A DNA stretch of 52,421 bases from Deltaproteobacteria bacterium 13_1_40CM_4_68_19 (GTDB lineage: Bacteria; Myxococcota; Myxococcia; Myxococcales; 40CM-4-68-19). The position numbers and the translations under genes are program-made. Under the pieces are notes generated by a model. It made no database searches, was not told where the DNA came from, and worked only from the letters and a program-made list of their open reading frames with translations. Below are positions 35,108 through 47,482 of the stretch, piece by piece. The first letter of the stretch is position 1. Every line of letters begins with the position of its first letter. The DNA lies in NCBI GenBank assembly GCA_001918155.1, contig MNFJ01000031.1, positions 1 through 52,421 of the forward strand, read 5' to 3'.

Positions 35108-37441
35108 ATGCGGCGGGGGGTGGCAGCGCTGCTGCTCTTCTGGGCCCCGGCGCTGCTGGCGCAGCCCGGGCTCGAGCAGCGCGCCTACCTGGAGCTGTTC
35201 GTCAACGACGTCTCCAGGGACACCGTGCTGGTGTACCTGCGCGGCGCCGACACGCCCGATGACGCGCTGGTCGCGGTAGCCGACCTCGAGAACGGTGGCC
35301 TGCGCGGGCTGCGCGGCAACCGCGAGATGCACGACGGGCGCGAGTACGTCTCGCTGCGATCGCTCGCCCCGGAGGTCGAGTTCCGCTTCGATCCGCAGGC
35401 GCTTGCCATTCGCATCGTCGCCCAGCCGGCGATGCTGGAGACCACTGCGATCGACCTGCGTCCGGTGGTCCGTCCGACGGGGATGGTCCTGCACCGCGAT
35501 ACGAGCGGCTTCATGAATTACTCGCTCACCGCCGACGGGCGCGGCACCTTCAGCGGCTCGGGCGAGCTCGGCGCCAGCCTGCGCGGGAACCTCGCCTTCA
35601 CCGGCTTCTCGGTCCTGCCCGATCACAGTTTCGTGCGCGGCCTTTCCTACCTGGTCCTGGACGATCCGTCCGAGATGCGGCGCATCCAGCTCGGCGACGC
35701 GATCGGGTTTTCTTCCGACCTGGGCGGCACCGCGCAGCTTTCCGGGATCAGCGTGACGCGCGAGTTCGCGCTGGATCCGTACTTCGTCCGGCAGCCGCTT
35801 CCGCGGCTCTCGGGAGCGATCCTCACTCCCTCGACCCTCGACGTGTACATGAACGGCACGCTGCTGCGGCACGAGCAGATCGCTCCCGGTCCGTTCGAGG
35901 TGCGCAACCTGCCCGTCGGCAGCGGCGTCGGACAGGTGAGCTACGTGGTGCGCGACGCGTTCGGCCGCACGCAGGAGTTCGCCTCGCCGTACTACGCCGC
36001 CTCCGGTGTGCTCGCCGACGGCATCAGCGAGTACGGCTATCACCTCGGGTTCCGGCGGCTTGGCTTCGGGCAGGAGTCGACCCACTATGGGTCTCCCGAG
36101 CTGCTGGCCCGTCACCGCATCGGAATCGGCGATCGGCTGACCGTCGGCTACCGGCTGGAGTCGGCGCTGCAGCGCACCGGGGGCACCTCGCTGCTGGCGA
36201 GCGGCGGTCCGAACCTCGCGCTCGCGCTTCCCGTCGGCGAGCTCGATCTGGAGGCCGCAGCCAGCACCGACGGCGCGGCGACGGGTGCTGCGGGCTCGCT
36301 TTCGTACACGGTGTTCACGCGCCGGCTCTCGGCGGGTGGTTCCATCCGGGCGATGAGCGCGAGCTACTCCAACTTGTCCTTGCCAGCCGCCGCCGACCGC
36401 CCTCTGCTGCAGCTGCGTGGGGCCGTCGGAGCGCCGGTGATGCCGCGGGTGAACGTCGCGCTGGAGGCCCAGCTCAACGCCATGCGCGACGTCGGCCTTT
36501 CCTCCGCGATCACGCTGCGGGGCGACCTGCACGTCTCGAACGACCTGGCGATCTCGCTGAGCGCCTCGCGCCAGCGCACGCCCGGAGAAGGCGCGGAGTG
36601 GCTCGCCTTTCTTACGTTGATGTACAGCTTCGGCAGCGGCGCCTCGGGCGACATCAGCGGCACGGCCGGCAGCCGTTCGGGCTCGGCGAGCGCGGGCGTG
36701 CAGAAGGCCCTGCCGCTCGGCGAGGGCTGGGGCTACCAGCTCCGCTCCACGCTCGACCGCGATCAGCCCGCGGGCGGCCTCGGGCAGGTCCAGTACCAAG
36801 GCGCGTACGGGACGTACCTGGTGAACTACGATCGCGTTGCCGGCAGCGACGGCGCGACGGCCACCGCCGCCGGCGCCCTCGTGCTGGTGGATGGAATCGT
36901 GATGGCCAGCCGGCCGGTGCGGGAAGGATACGCTCTCATCCAGGTGCCCGGCTTGGAAGGCGTGCGCGGATTCCTGAACAACCAGGAGATCGGGCGCACG
37001 AACGGGAGCGGCAATCTCCTCGTCCCGTCGCTGCAGCCGTACTACGGGAACCGACTGCGCATCGGAGACGCGGACATCCCGATCGATTACCAGATCGGGG
37101 CCGTCGAGCAGGTGGTGGCCACGACGGTGCGGGGTGGCGCCCTGGTGCCGTTCGACGTCCAGCGGGTGACCAGCGTCAAAGGGATGGTCCGCGTCGATCT
37201 GAACGGGCATCCGACGGTGCCGGCATTCGGCGAGCTGAGGCTCGATTCGAGGCTGAAGAGCCCTCTGGGCGCGGACGGGCAGTTCTGGTTCGAAGACCTG
37301 GGCGTTGGAACCCACCTGGCGGAGGTGGAGTTCCGCGAAGGGACGTGCAGGTTCGAGCTGGTGGTTCCGAAAGATCCCGGGACGTCGTTGAACCTGGGCA
37401 CCGTCTCCTGCAGCGCGGGGCAGGTCGCGATCGGCGAGTAG
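35108..37441 (+). CDS. Outer-membrane fimbrial usher
   Basis: A 777-residue usher. Signal peptide 1-18, N-terminal periplasmic domain, then the large barrel rich in alternating strands, a middle stretch (STLDVYMNGTLLRHEQIAPGPF) that matches ushers, ASPYYAASGVLADGISEYGY, and C-terminal domains ending CSAGQVAIGE. The form resembles archaic (sigma-clade) ushers of coat-U systems. It threads subunits to the surface. It ends two bases before the TreS gene's stop, convergently. Confidence 0.92.
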   Translation: MRRGVAALLLFWAPALLAQPGLEQRAYLELFVNDVSRDTVLVYLRGADTPDDALVAVADLENGGLRGLRGNREMHDGREYVSLRSLAPEVEFRFDPQALAIRIVAQPAMLETTAIDLRPVVRPTGMVLHRDTSGFMNYSLTADGRGTFSGSGELGASLRGNLAFTGFSVLPDHSFVRGLSYLVLDDPSEMRRIQLGDAIGFSSDLGGTAQLSGISVTREFALDPYFVRQPLPRLSGAILTPSTLDVYMNGTLLRHEQIAPGPFEVRNLPVGSGVGQVSYVVRDAFGRTQEFASPYYAASGVLADGISEYGYHLGFRRLGFGQESTHYGSPELLARHRIGIGDRLTVGYRLESALQRTGGTSLLASGGPNLALALPVGELDLEAAASTDGAATGAAGSLSYTVFTRRLSAGGSIRAMSASYSNLSLPAAADRPLLQLRGAVGAPVMPRVNVALEAQLNAMRDVGLSSAITLRGDLHVSNDLAISLSASRQRTPGEGAEWLAFLTLMYSFGSGASGDISGTAGSRSGSASAGVQKALPLGEGWGYQLRSTLDRDQPAGGLGQVQYQGAYGTYLVNYDRVAGSDGATATAAGALVLVDGIVMASRPVREGYALIQVPGLEGVRGFLNNQEIGRTNGSGNLLVPSLQPYYGNRLRIGDADIPIDYQIGAVEQVVATTVRGGALVPFDVQRVTSVKGMVRVDLNGHPTVPAFGELRLDSRLKSPLGADGQFWFEDLGVGTHLAEVEFREGTCRFELVVPKDPGTSLNLGTVSCSAGQVAIGE

Positions 37442-37442
37442 T

Positions 37443-40720
<3,278 letters not shown>

Positions 40721-40724
<4 letters not shown>

Positions 40725-42241
40725 CGGGCGCTCCTCCCGTAGAGGCCCGTCATCTCGCCGAGGCGGTCGAGCACTGCCACATCCGGCAGCGCCTCCAGCC
40801 TCCATTCCCAGTTCCCCTCGGCTGTGCCGGGCAGATTCATCCGCGCTTCCGATCCGAGACCGAGCAGGTCCTGGACCGGAGCGATCGCCAGATTCGCGAC
40901 CGACCCCCAGACGCCGCGGATCATGTCCCAATGGATCTCGCGGCCGCCGTCCTTCACTCCCAGATACGCGAGCGCCATCCGGCGCTCCTCCTCGCACTGC
41001 TCCTCCGAACGCTGCGGGGAGCCGCAGTCGTGGAACCAGGCGGAGGTGGTGTCGTTGTCGTGCGTGCCGGTGTAGGCGACCGAGTTGCGCTCGTAGTTGT
41101 GCGGCATGAAGGCCCGCGCCTGGACGTCTGTGCCGAAGGCGAACTGCAGCACCCGCATCCCCGGAAACCCGAAGCGCTCGCGCAGCGCCGTCACTTCCGG
41201 GGTGACCTCGCCCAGATCCTCGGCGATCAGCTGCGCCGGTCCCAGCGCCTCGAACAGCCTGGCTCCGGGTCCCGGCCGCCAGCGGCCGTTCTTCGCGGTG
41301 GGCTCCCGGGCGGGGACTTCCCAGTATCGGGTGAAGCCGATGAAATGGTCGAGCCGCACGGCATCGAACCGCGCGAACGTCTGCGCGAATCGCTGGAGCC
41401 ACCAATGGAAGCCGGTCCGCTCGAGCGCCTCCCAATCATAGAGAGGGTTCCCCCAGCGCTGGCCGGTCGCGCTGAAGTAGTCGGGAGGGACGCCGGCAAC
41501 CACCGTGGGTTGACCTTGCGCGTCGAGGAAGAACAGCTCCCGGTGGGCCCAGACGTCGGCGCTGTCGTGGGCGACGAAGATGGGGAGGTCGCCGATCAGC
41601 CCGATGCCCAGCTGGTGGCACTCGTCGCGCAGCGCCTGCCAGTGGTCGTCGAAGAGGAACTGTTCGAATCGGTGCTGGTCGATCTCGGCGCGCAGGGCGC
41701 GACGGGCGCGATCGAGCGCAGCCCGATCGCGCGAGCGGAGCTCCGGCTCCCATTCCGTCCACGGGCGGTCGCCCCGGGATTGCTTGATCGCAGCGTAGAG
41801 CCCGAAGTCCTCCAGCCAGCCTGCGTTCGCGGCGCAGAAGGCTTCGAAGTGCAGATGATCGTCCGTCCGCCTGCCGTGCGCGGCGTAGGCATTGCGCAAC
41901 TGCGGCATCCGCCAGGAGCGCGTCGCCGCGTAGTCCACGCGTCCGCGGCGAAAGCGCGGCGCGTCCGAGAGCGCGGCGCGGGAGAGAAGACCTTCCTCGG
42001 CCAGGCGCTCGAGGCTGATGAGCAGCGGGTTCCCCGCGAACGAGGAGTGCGCGCTGTACGGCGAGTTGCCGTACCCGAGCGGCCCGACCGGCAGCATCTG
42101 CCACCAGCGCTGCCCGGCATCGTGCAGCGAGCGCGCGAACGCGTGCGCTTGCGGCCCCAGGTCGCCGCACCCGTGAGGACCGGGGAGCGACGTCAGATGG
42201 AGCAGGATGCCGCTTGCCCGCTCGCTCAGATCGAAGGCCAT
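40721..42241 (-). CDS. malQ: 4-alpha-glucanotransferase (amylomaltase)
   Basis: A 506-residue GH77 enzyme that moves alpha-1,4-glucan segments between oligosaccharides. [21 protein letters not shown] at the N-terminus, then [15 protein letters not shown], nucleophile Asp in VRLDHFIGF, acid Glu in [12 protein letters not shown] and Asp in GTHDNDTT. Its stop overlaps the TreS-Mak GTG, making a two-gene alpha-glucan operon. ACAAGG precedes the ATG. Confidence 0.95.
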
Positions 42242-42382
42242 CCTTGTCCCACCATGGAATACCGTCGCCAGGGACGACGGCCGGTGTTTGTACCGCGAAT
42301 CCAGTCACCTTGGGGGGAATCGCCCCCGCCTGGATGGCTGGCGGAAGTGCCGGAGGGGCTTTCGGGATGAGATCTACCACGT

Positions 42383-42397
42383 CGAATGTTACATTCG
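42383..42397. promoter_or_regulatory. 15-base palindrome upstream of the cold-shock gene
   Basis: CGAATGTTACATTCG is a perfect palindrome with a single central base, in the 221-base region between malQ and the cold-shock gene, about 65 bases before the latter's ATG. It is a plausible operator, with no known regulator assigned. The remaining part of this gap holds no clear -35/-10 pair. Confidence 0.45.
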
Positions 42398-42462
42398 CGT
42401 ATCCGCACGTGGTTGCGGACAGGGCGGCAAGGTGCCGTCCAAACATCGAAAGAAGCGTTGGA

Positions 42463-42669
42463 ATGGTTACAGGTACCGTGAAATGGTTCAATGACGCGAA
42501 GGGGTTCGGGTTCATCGTGCAGGACAACGGCGGCCCGGACGTCTTCTGCCATCACACCGCCATCCAGGCGGACGGCTTCCGCTCGCTGGCCGAAGGGCAG
42601 AAGGTCGAATTCGAGGTGCAGAAGGGGCCGAAGGGCCTGCAGGCCGCGAACGTCCGCCCCGTCGCCTAA
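42463..42669 (+). CDS. Cold-shock domain protein
   Basis: A 68-residue CspA-family RNA/ssDNA-binding protein with RNP1 [11 protein letters not shown]2 is DVFCHHTAI rather than the usual DVFVHFSAI, with Cys and His in place of Val and Phe. The start ATG 42463 follows [10 protein letters not shown], the standard N-terminus. Single gene followed by a strong terminator. Confidence 0.95.
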   Translation: MVTGTVKWFNDAKGFGFIVQDNGGPDVFCHHTAIQADGFRSLAEGQKVEFEVQKGPKGLQAANVRPVA

Positions 42670-42691
42670 AGCGGATCGGACGGTGTGAACG

Positions 42692-42721
42692 AGCCCGGCC
42701 TTCACAAAGGCCGGGCTTTTT
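42692..42721 (+). terminator. Rho-independent terminator of the cold-shock gene
   Basis: AGCCCGGCCTT and AAGGCCGGGCT form an 11-base perfect stem with a CACA loop, followed by TTTT. It begins about 22 bases after the stop codon. It is the clearest terminator in the window, and the next gene starts 17 bases beyond. Confidence 0.93.
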
Positions 42722-42738
42722 CGTTATCTGGAGGACGC

Positions 42739-42921
42739 GTGCAGCCGAGATCCAACAAACGACAGAAGGAGCTGGCGCGCCTCGAGCGGCGCAAGGAGAA
42801 AGACGAGCGCCGCGAGCAGCGCAAGCGCGAGCGCGCCGAGCGCGTGGTTCCCGAAGGTGAGGATCCGGACATCGCGGGGATCGTCCCGGGGCCGCAGCCG
42901 AAGGAGGAAGAGGAGCTTTGA
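42739..42921 (+). CDS. Small highly charged protein
   Basis: A 60-residue Arg/Glu/Lys-rich protein (NKRQKELARLERRKEKDERR) likely a single helix, with a Pro/Glu tail. GTG 42739 is preceded by GGAGG at four-base spacing, which is better than the upstream ATG inside the terminator. Function unknown; it resembles short conserved charged proteins of myxobacteria, which I cannot name. Confidence 0.65.
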   Translation: MQPRSNKRQKELARLERRKEKDERREQRKRERAERVVPEGEDPDIAGIVPGPQPKEEEEL

Positions 42922-42930
42922 TGTTCCTTG

Positions 42931-44178
42931 CTAAGAGACGGCCTCGCGCACCGGCGCCACCGCCGGATTCACGAGAAACTCCTCCAGCTCGTCCTTGCGC
43001 GCCGCCGCGTCGCGCTCGCCCAGTTGCAGCAGCTCGGTCGCATACTCCACATCGAACAGCAGGTAGCTGAGCATGTCGGACGGGTCCCCCCGTCCGGCGG
43101 CTTCTCCGAGCCTCCGCAGCAAGTATCCCGCCGGGCCCGAGAGCCGGGCGCGGACCGAGGGTCTCGAGAGGATGTGCTCGGCCAACGACCCCAGGTCGTG
43201 CGAGGGGCGGATGAACACGTCGGCCACCGGCCGTAGCCCGCCTCCCGCGTTCTGCAGGGCGACGGCGAGCGAGCTCGGCATCGCGTGCGAGACGCGAGCG
43301 AGCTCGTGCAGCGCGGCGTTCACCTGCCGCAGGTTCGCCAGGTCGTTTTCCACCCGGTCCAGCAGCAGCGCATCGAGGAGCTTGCCGAAGAGATAGAGCG
43401 GCGAGGAGAAGGCCCTCTGATCCTCGGCGTCCTGCCGTCCGGCGCGCGGCGCGGAGAGCGGCTTGGGCGTGCGCAGACCGACCACCAGCACCCGGCCGGC
43501 GCCCAGCTTCAGCGCGGGCGCGATCGGCGTATTCTGCCGCAGGCTGCCGTCGGAGTAGATGCGGCCGGCGACGCGCACGGTGGGAAAGATGATGGGGATG
43601 GCGGCACTGGCGAGCGCGTGCTGCGGCGTGAGCCGCACCGCGGTCCAGTCGATGGCGCGGTCGCCGGAGGATACCAGCCTGTGCGACTCGTCCTCGGTCT
43701 CGATGAACACGACCGTGTGACCGGTCTCGACGTCCGTGGCGGAGACGGTCACGCCGAGGACGCGGCGATCGGAGACGCCCTGGTGCAGGTTGCGCCAGGG
43801 GATCACGGAGCGGACCAGCTCCGCCAAGGGAGCGGCGTCGAGCAGGCTGCGCGGACCGGCGTCGCGCGCCGAACCGAAGATCCAGCGCATCAGGCCGCCC
43901 AGATCGCTCCAGCCGAGGCGGAAGATGTGCTCGAGGCTGAGCTGGCGCCACCGCTCCGCGAGCTGCCCGGCGGCGAAGTCGGGCAGGTCGTGGTGGGCGG
44001 CTACGGCGCAGGCGTTGATCGCGCCCACGCTGGTGCCCGAAAAGATCCGCGGCCGGGCCGAATCGCCCAGCCGCGGAATGAGCTTCCCCAGGACGTACCG
44101 GAGGACGCCGACCTCGTAAGCGCCGCGCGCGCCGCCTCCCGAGAGAACGAGCGCGAGCGGCGAGTCGACGTCAGTCAT
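42931..44178 (-). CDS. Patatin-like phospholipase
   Basis: A 415-residue patatin. Oxyanion loop LSGGGARGAYEVG, catalytic Ser in GTSVGA (about residue 49) and Asp in DGSLRQN (about 210). No signal peptide, so a cytosolic or injected lipid acyl hydrolase. The last 150 residues are helical and unassigned. The start ATG at 44178 has TAAAAT six bases upstream. The stop is nine bases from the small charged gene's end. Confidence 0.9.
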   Translation of the reverse strand: MTDVDSPLALVLSGGGARGAYEVGVLRYVLGKLIPRLGDSARPRIFSGTSVGAINACAVAAHHDLPDFAAGQLAERWRQLSLEHIFRLGWSDLGGLMRWIFGSARDAGPRSLLDAAPLAELVRSVIPWRNLHQGVSDRRVLGVTVSATDVETGHTVVFIETEDESHRLVSSGDRAIDWTAVRLTPQHALASAAIPIIFPTVRVAGRIYSDGSLRQNTPIAPALKLGAGRVLVVGLRTPKPLSAPRAGRQDAEDQRAFSSPLYLFGKLLDALLLDRVENDLANLRQVNAALHELARVSHAMPSSLAVALQNAGGGLRPVADVFIRPSHDLGSLAEHILSRPSVRARLSGPAGYLLRRLGEAAGRGDPSDMLSYLLFDVEYATELLQLGERDAAARKDELEEFLVNPAVAPVREAVS

Positions 44179-44184
44179 GAGATG

Positions 44185-44190
44185 ATTTTA
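44185..44190 (-). promoter_or_regulatory. -10-like hexamer before the patatin gene
   Basis: Leftward TAAAAT (44190-44185), preceded by TG with one base between as in extended -10 promoters, ends six bases before the ATG at 44178. With normal start-site spacing the transcript would begin at the start codon. No Shine-Dalgarno present. Confidence 0.5.
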
Positions 44191-44213
44191 ACAACGATGG
44201 CGTACCCTCTGAA

Positions 44214-44235
44214 CCGACCCGCCCCGCAGGGTCGG
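44214..44235 (-). terminator. Hairpin after the outer-membrane protein gene
   Basis: CCGACCC and GGGTCGG form a seven-base stem with an eight-base loop two bases beyond the stop at 44238. Only a weak T run follows, so its terminator role is uncertain. It also precedes the patatin promoter. Confidence 0.4.
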
Positions 44236-44237
44236 CG

Positions 44238-44774
44238 CTAGAATCTGAAATCGAGCCCGCCGCCCACGAAGAAAGCCTGGCGGTTGAAGGCGCTGATGTT
44301 CGAGCCGGTGCCCGTGGTCTTCGAGGTGAGGGGGAAATCCGCGTCCGCCTCGAGGTAGACCTTGAACAGCAGCAGGGGGATGTTGAACCCGACGCCGAGG
44401 CGCGCGTCGAGAAGCTCGCGCTCGCCGCTCGCCGTTTCGACGTTGATGGGCAGCGCGCCGCGAATGTAGATGGGCAGAAGCGGGGGGCTGATGCGCACGC
44501 CGGGCCGGAACACGGTTCCGATGCGGCTGCTCGCGCCAGCCGGGGCGCTGAGGTAGAACTGCTCGGCGAGCTCGAGATCGAAGGAGAGGAACGACCCGGG
44601 CGTCCAGTAGCTCAGCATGACGTTTCCGGCGAACGGCCAGTTGTCGCTGATCCAGTGCGTGCCGGCGTCGTCATGCGTCGCGACGTTGGCTTCCACCCCT
44701 AATCGCAGTCCGACGTCGGCGCGGGCGGCGAGCGGTGCGGCGAGAAGCGCGGCGGCGAGAACGAGCTGTTTCAC
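44238..44774 (-). CDS. Outer-membrane beta-barrel-like protein
   Basis: A 178-residue protein with signal peptide 1-19 (LVLAAALLAAPLAARA), then amphipathic strands (GLRLGVEANVAT, FLSFDLELAEQFYLS, VYLEADADFPLTS) and a C-terminal GGGLDFRF ending in Phe, the outer-membrane insertion signal. No family recognised. GTG at 44774 with GGAGG upstream. Confidence 0.75.
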   Translation of the reverse strand: MKQLVLAAALLAAPLAARADVGLRLGVEANVATHDDAGTHWISDNWPFAGNVMLSYWTPGSFLSFDLELAEQFYLSAPAGASSRIGTVFRPGVRISPPLLPIYIRGALPINVETASGERELLDARLGVGFNIPLLLFKVYLEADADFPLTSKTTGTGSNISAFNRQAFFVGGGLDFRF

Positions 44775-44854
44775 GATGGGCCTCCGTGACGGTCCCTATT
44801 CATTGGACCACCCCACGGCGGGTGCGGCCACTTTTCAGTCGCGGCCCTTCAAAC

Positions 44855-45796
44855 CTACGCCGACAGCTCGAGCATGCGCTGCACCGGCGCCAGCGCGCGC
44901 ACGCGCAGCTCCTCGGGCAGCGTGATCTCCGGCTTCCGATCGCGCATGCACAGGTAGAGCTTTTCCAGGGAGTTGAGGCGCATGTAAGGACAGATGCTGC
45001 AATTGCATCCGCTGCTCGGCGGAGCGGGGATCAGCTCGGCGTCGGGCCGCGCCTTGGACATCAGATGCAGGATTCCGACTTCCGTCGCGACGATGAAGCT
45101 CTTCGCGGGGCTCGTCTTCACGTATTCGAGCAGTCCCTTCGTCGACCCGACGAAGTCCGCGATGGCGAGCACGCTCGCCTCGCACTCGGGATGCGCGATG
45201 AGCTTCGCCTCGGGGTGACGCACCTTCAGTTTCAGCAACTGCTTTTCGGTGAACTGCTCGTGCACGATGCAGAACCCCGGCCACTTCACCATTTGCCGGC
45301 CGGTCTTCTTCTCCACCCAGGCGCCCAGGTGGCGATCGGGAGCGAAGACGATCTTCGCATCGCGGGGGAAGCTGTTGACGATCTTCTCCGCGTTGCTCGA
45401 GGTGCAGATGACGTCGCTCAGCGCCTTCACGCCGGCGGAGCAGTTGATGTAGCTGACGACCTTGTGGCCCGGATACCCTTGGAGCCACTTCGCGAACTGA
45501 TCGGGCGGACAGCGGTCGGCGAGCGAGCAGCCGGCGTCCAGGTCCGGCAGCAGGACCTGCTTGTTCGGGTTGAGGATCTTGGCGGTCTCCGCCATGAAAT
45601 GGACCCCGCAGAACACGATCACCTTCGCGCCGGTCTTCGCCGCCTGCTGCGAGAGCTGGAGGGAATCGCCCACGAAATCCGCGAGGTCCTGGATCTCCGA
45701 GTCCTGGTAGTAGTGGGCGAGGATCACCGCGTCGAGCTCCCGGCGGAGCCGCTCGATGCCGTCGAGCAGAGCCTGTCCCTGGGGCAGGTCGGCCAT
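44855..45796 (-). CDS. nadA: Quinolinate synthase
   Basis: A 313-residue [4Fe-4S] enzyme joining iminoaspartate and DHAP to quinolinate in NAD synthesis. The three cluster cysteines lie in [20 protein letters not shown] and [23 protein letters not shown] is the conserved N-terminal motif, and HPECEASV and [10 protein letters not shown] further match. TAAGAT lies six bases before the ATG at 45796, inside the end of the upstream gene. NadB and NadC are not in the window. Confidence 0.95.
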   Translation of the reverse strand: MADLPQGQALLDGIERLRRELDAVILAHYYQDSEIQDLADFVGDSLQLSQQAAKTGAKVIVFCGVHFMAETAKILNPNKQVLLPDLDAGCSLADRCPPDQFAKWLQGYPGHKVVSYINCSAGVKALSDVICTSSNAEKIVNSFPRDAKIVFAPDRHLGAWVEKKTGRQMVKWPGFCIVHEQFTEKQLLKLKVRHPEAKLIAHPECEASVLAIADFVGSTKGLLEYVKTSPAKSFIVATEVGILHLMSKARPDAELIPAPPSSGCNCSICPYMRLNSLEKLYLCMRDRKPEITLPEELRVRALAPVQRMLELSA

Positions 45797-45800
45797 GGAC

Positions 45801-46709
45801 CTATCTTAACGCTGCCTCGACCAGCTCGCCGAGGCGCGCGACCACCGCGCGTCCACCATCCTCCGCATGGCCGAACCGGTAATCGCTGCGGCCCGCGGGG
45901 AGCTCGTCGCACATCGAGAGATCGAGGCCCTCGCGGAACGTCGCCGCCGTCACGGCGCGACCTTCGATGACGACGGCGACGGGCGCGCGCTCCTCGAGGC
46001 GGGAGAGCAGGGCCTTCTTCACCGGGCGGGCGAGCGCCTTCGGCACGCGCGCGACGAGAACGCCGCGCGCTTCTTCGCGCGCCTGCGCGGCGAGCGCCTC
46101 CACCGGCGCCAGCGCTTCCTGATGCTTTCGCGCCAGCTCGTCGATGCGCCGCTGAAGCGCGGACGGGATCTGTCCGCGGACCAGCGCCTGGACGATCTGC
46201 TGCCGCAGCGACTCGCGCTGCGCGGTGCGAAGCTCGGCGGCTGCGTGATCGAGCGCATCGGATAGCCGCGCCGCACCGGGCGAGATGGCGTGCCCGCGCC
46301 CGGGGCTGTCGGCGGCTCGCGCGTCCTCGTCCGCTTCCGGCCAGGGAGGAACGCCGGCGCGGAGGAACTTCACCGCGGAGAGCAGGCCATCGAGGTCCGC
46401 GTGGGCAACGACCACGTCGACCGGCCCCGCCTTGCGCACCACCTCGGGCGTCACCAGCTCCGGGCAGGCATGCGCGATCCGATTCGGAACCAGCACGAAC
46501 CGCGGGTCCTCGCGGAACCGCGCCCAGCCGAGAGGGTGCTCGTGGTGATCGATCCAGATGGCGAGGCGAGCTCCGAGCGCCTCGATGAACGGGCGCGTGC
46601 TCTTTTCGAAGTTCTCACCGGCCGCAAACGCCACGTCGACCACCGCCACCCGGCCCTGGGGCGGCGGGGCAGGCAGGTTCCCGGGCTGCTCGACGAACAT
46701 CACTTCCAC
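45801..46709 (-). CDS. DHH-like phosphoesterase with unusual motif order
   Basis: A 302-residue protein. It contains VVDVAF, then IWIDHHEHP (residues about 51-59), then [16 protein letters not shown] (about 101-116), then DSPGRG. In standard DHH-family phosphoesterases the HxDxDG motif comes first and the DHH motif later, so here the order looks circularly permuted. Typical DHHA1 GGGH is not seen. The middle has a long charged helix. Substrate unknown. GTG 46709 is preferred: TAAGAC lies six bases upstream. Four bases separate its stop from nadA's start. Confidence 0.6.
   Translation of the reverse strand: MEVMFVEQPGNLPAPPPQGRVAVVDVAFAAGENFEKSTRPFIEALGARLAIWIDHHEHPLGWARFREDPRFVLVPNRIAHACPELVTPEVVRKAGPVDVVVAHADLDGLLSAVKFLRAGVPPWPEADEDARAADSPGRGHAISPGAARLSDALDHAAAELRTAQRESLRQQIVQALVRGQIPSALQRRIDELARKHQEALAPVEALAAQAREEARGVLVARVPKALARPVKKALLSRLEERAPVAVVIEGRAVTAATFREGLDLSMCDELPAGRSDYRFGHAEDGGRAVVARLGELVEAALR
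45803..45808 (-). promoter_or_regulatory. -10-like hexamer before nadA
   Basis: Leftward TAAGAT (45808-45803) ends six bases before the nadA ATG at 45796. It overlaps the stop codon of the DHH-like gene upstream, so nadA may have its own leaderless transcript besides readthrough. Inference from spacing. Confidence 0.4.
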
Positions 46710-46715
46710 GCAGTT

Positions 46716-46721
46716 GTCTTA
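46716..46721 (-). promoter_or_regulatory. -10-like hexamer before the DHH-like gene
   Basis: Leftward TAAGAC (46721-46716) ends six bases before a GTG at 46709. The nearest ATG, at 46700, would have no such spacing, so the GTG may be the true start of a leaderless mRNA. Confidence 0.4.
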
Positions 46722-46794
46722 ACGCCGGTCCCCCTTTGGCGTCCGCCGAATCGGCCTTTCGCCGCGATGAGTGCGAGGCTAAGCTGCGCTCCGC

Positions 46795-47319
46795 ATGCAG
46801 AACCTGCGCGACAAGCTCCTGAAGGCCGGGCTGGTGACGGAGAAGCAGGCGCAGGAGGCCGCCAAGGAGCAGCGGCAGGGGTCCGCCAGGAAGCATCGCG
46901 AACGGGAGAAGCAGACCTCCGAAGAGGAGCGGCAGCGCCAGGAGGCGTTCGCGGCCCGCGAAACCGAGCTGGCCGAGGAGCGGCGGAAGGAAGCGGCGAA
47001 GCAGGCCGAGGCGCGCATGCAGTCGGAGCGCGCGCGGCGCCTGCGGCAGCTGGTGGAGACCCACCGCATCCGCGAAGCGGGCGAGATCTCGTTCCACTAC
47101 GTCCGGCGCAGCGGAAAGATCGGGCGGTTGGACGTCTCGCTGCAGACGCAGAAGGACCTGGAGCAGGGCGCGGCCGCCGTCGTCGAGGATCCGGGGTCGC
47201 CGGACTGCGCGGTGGTGCCGGGAGAAGCCGCGAAGCGGATCTACCAGGTGGACCCGCAGGCGATCCGGTTCTGGTACGGCCCGGAGAAGCCCATCGGGTT
47301 CTCCGACGCCGGCGAATAG
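46795..47319 (+). CDS. DUF2058-family protein
   Basis: A 174-residue protein matching the DUF2058 (YaiL-like) family, annotated elsewhere as nucleoprotein or polynucleotide-associated: MQNLRDKLLKAGLVTEKQA at the N-terminus, a long charged helix (about 25-85), then FHYVRRSGKIGRLDVS and a C-terminal domain IYQVDPQAIRFWYG. Likely cytosolic and nucleic-acid linked; function unproven. The stop is two bases from the small membrane gene's stop, convergently. Confidence 0.85.
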   Translation: MQNLRDKLLKAGLVTEKQAQEAAKEQRQGSARKHREREKQTSEEERQRQEAFAARETELAEERRKEAAKQAEARMQSERARRLRQLVETHRIREAGEISFHYVRRSGKIGRLDVSLQTQKDLEQGAAAVVEDPGSPDCAVVPGEAAKRIYQVDPQAIRFWYGPEKPIGFSDAGE

Positions 47320-47320
47320 G

Positions 47321-47482
47321 TCACTTGCTGCGCCGGCGGTAGCGGACGATCGCGAGCAGGAACGTGATCACGGCCAGGATGATCGCGGCGCCGTAGCCGA
47401 TGCGCGGAGGCAGCGACCCCGTCTGTCCCAATCCGGCAAAGAGCAGCACCATCAGGACGAGGAAGTTGATCAGCGTGCCCAT
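47321..47482 (-). CDS. Small two-helix membrane protein
   Basis: A 53-residue protein with two hydrophobic helices (about 4-18 and 27-45) and basic tail YRRRSK. Its ATG overlaps the acyl-CoA synthetase stop (ATGA), so it is translated from the same mRNA. No family recognised. Its link to fatty-acid activation is guesswork. Confidence 0.6.
   Translation of the reverse strand: MGTLINFLVLMVLLFAGLGQTGSLPPRIGYGAAIILAVITFLLAIVRYRRRSK

Noticed and set aside
33764..37315. A 1183-codon antisense frame opposite the usher
   Set aside because: No signal peptide or motif; the sense strand has a full operon with ribosome sites and recognised families.
42242..42462. A frame extending cold-shock protein upstream by 83 codons
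   Set aside because: The cold-shock family starts at the [10 protein letters not shown] position, and the upstream text is unconserved and overlaps a palindrome.
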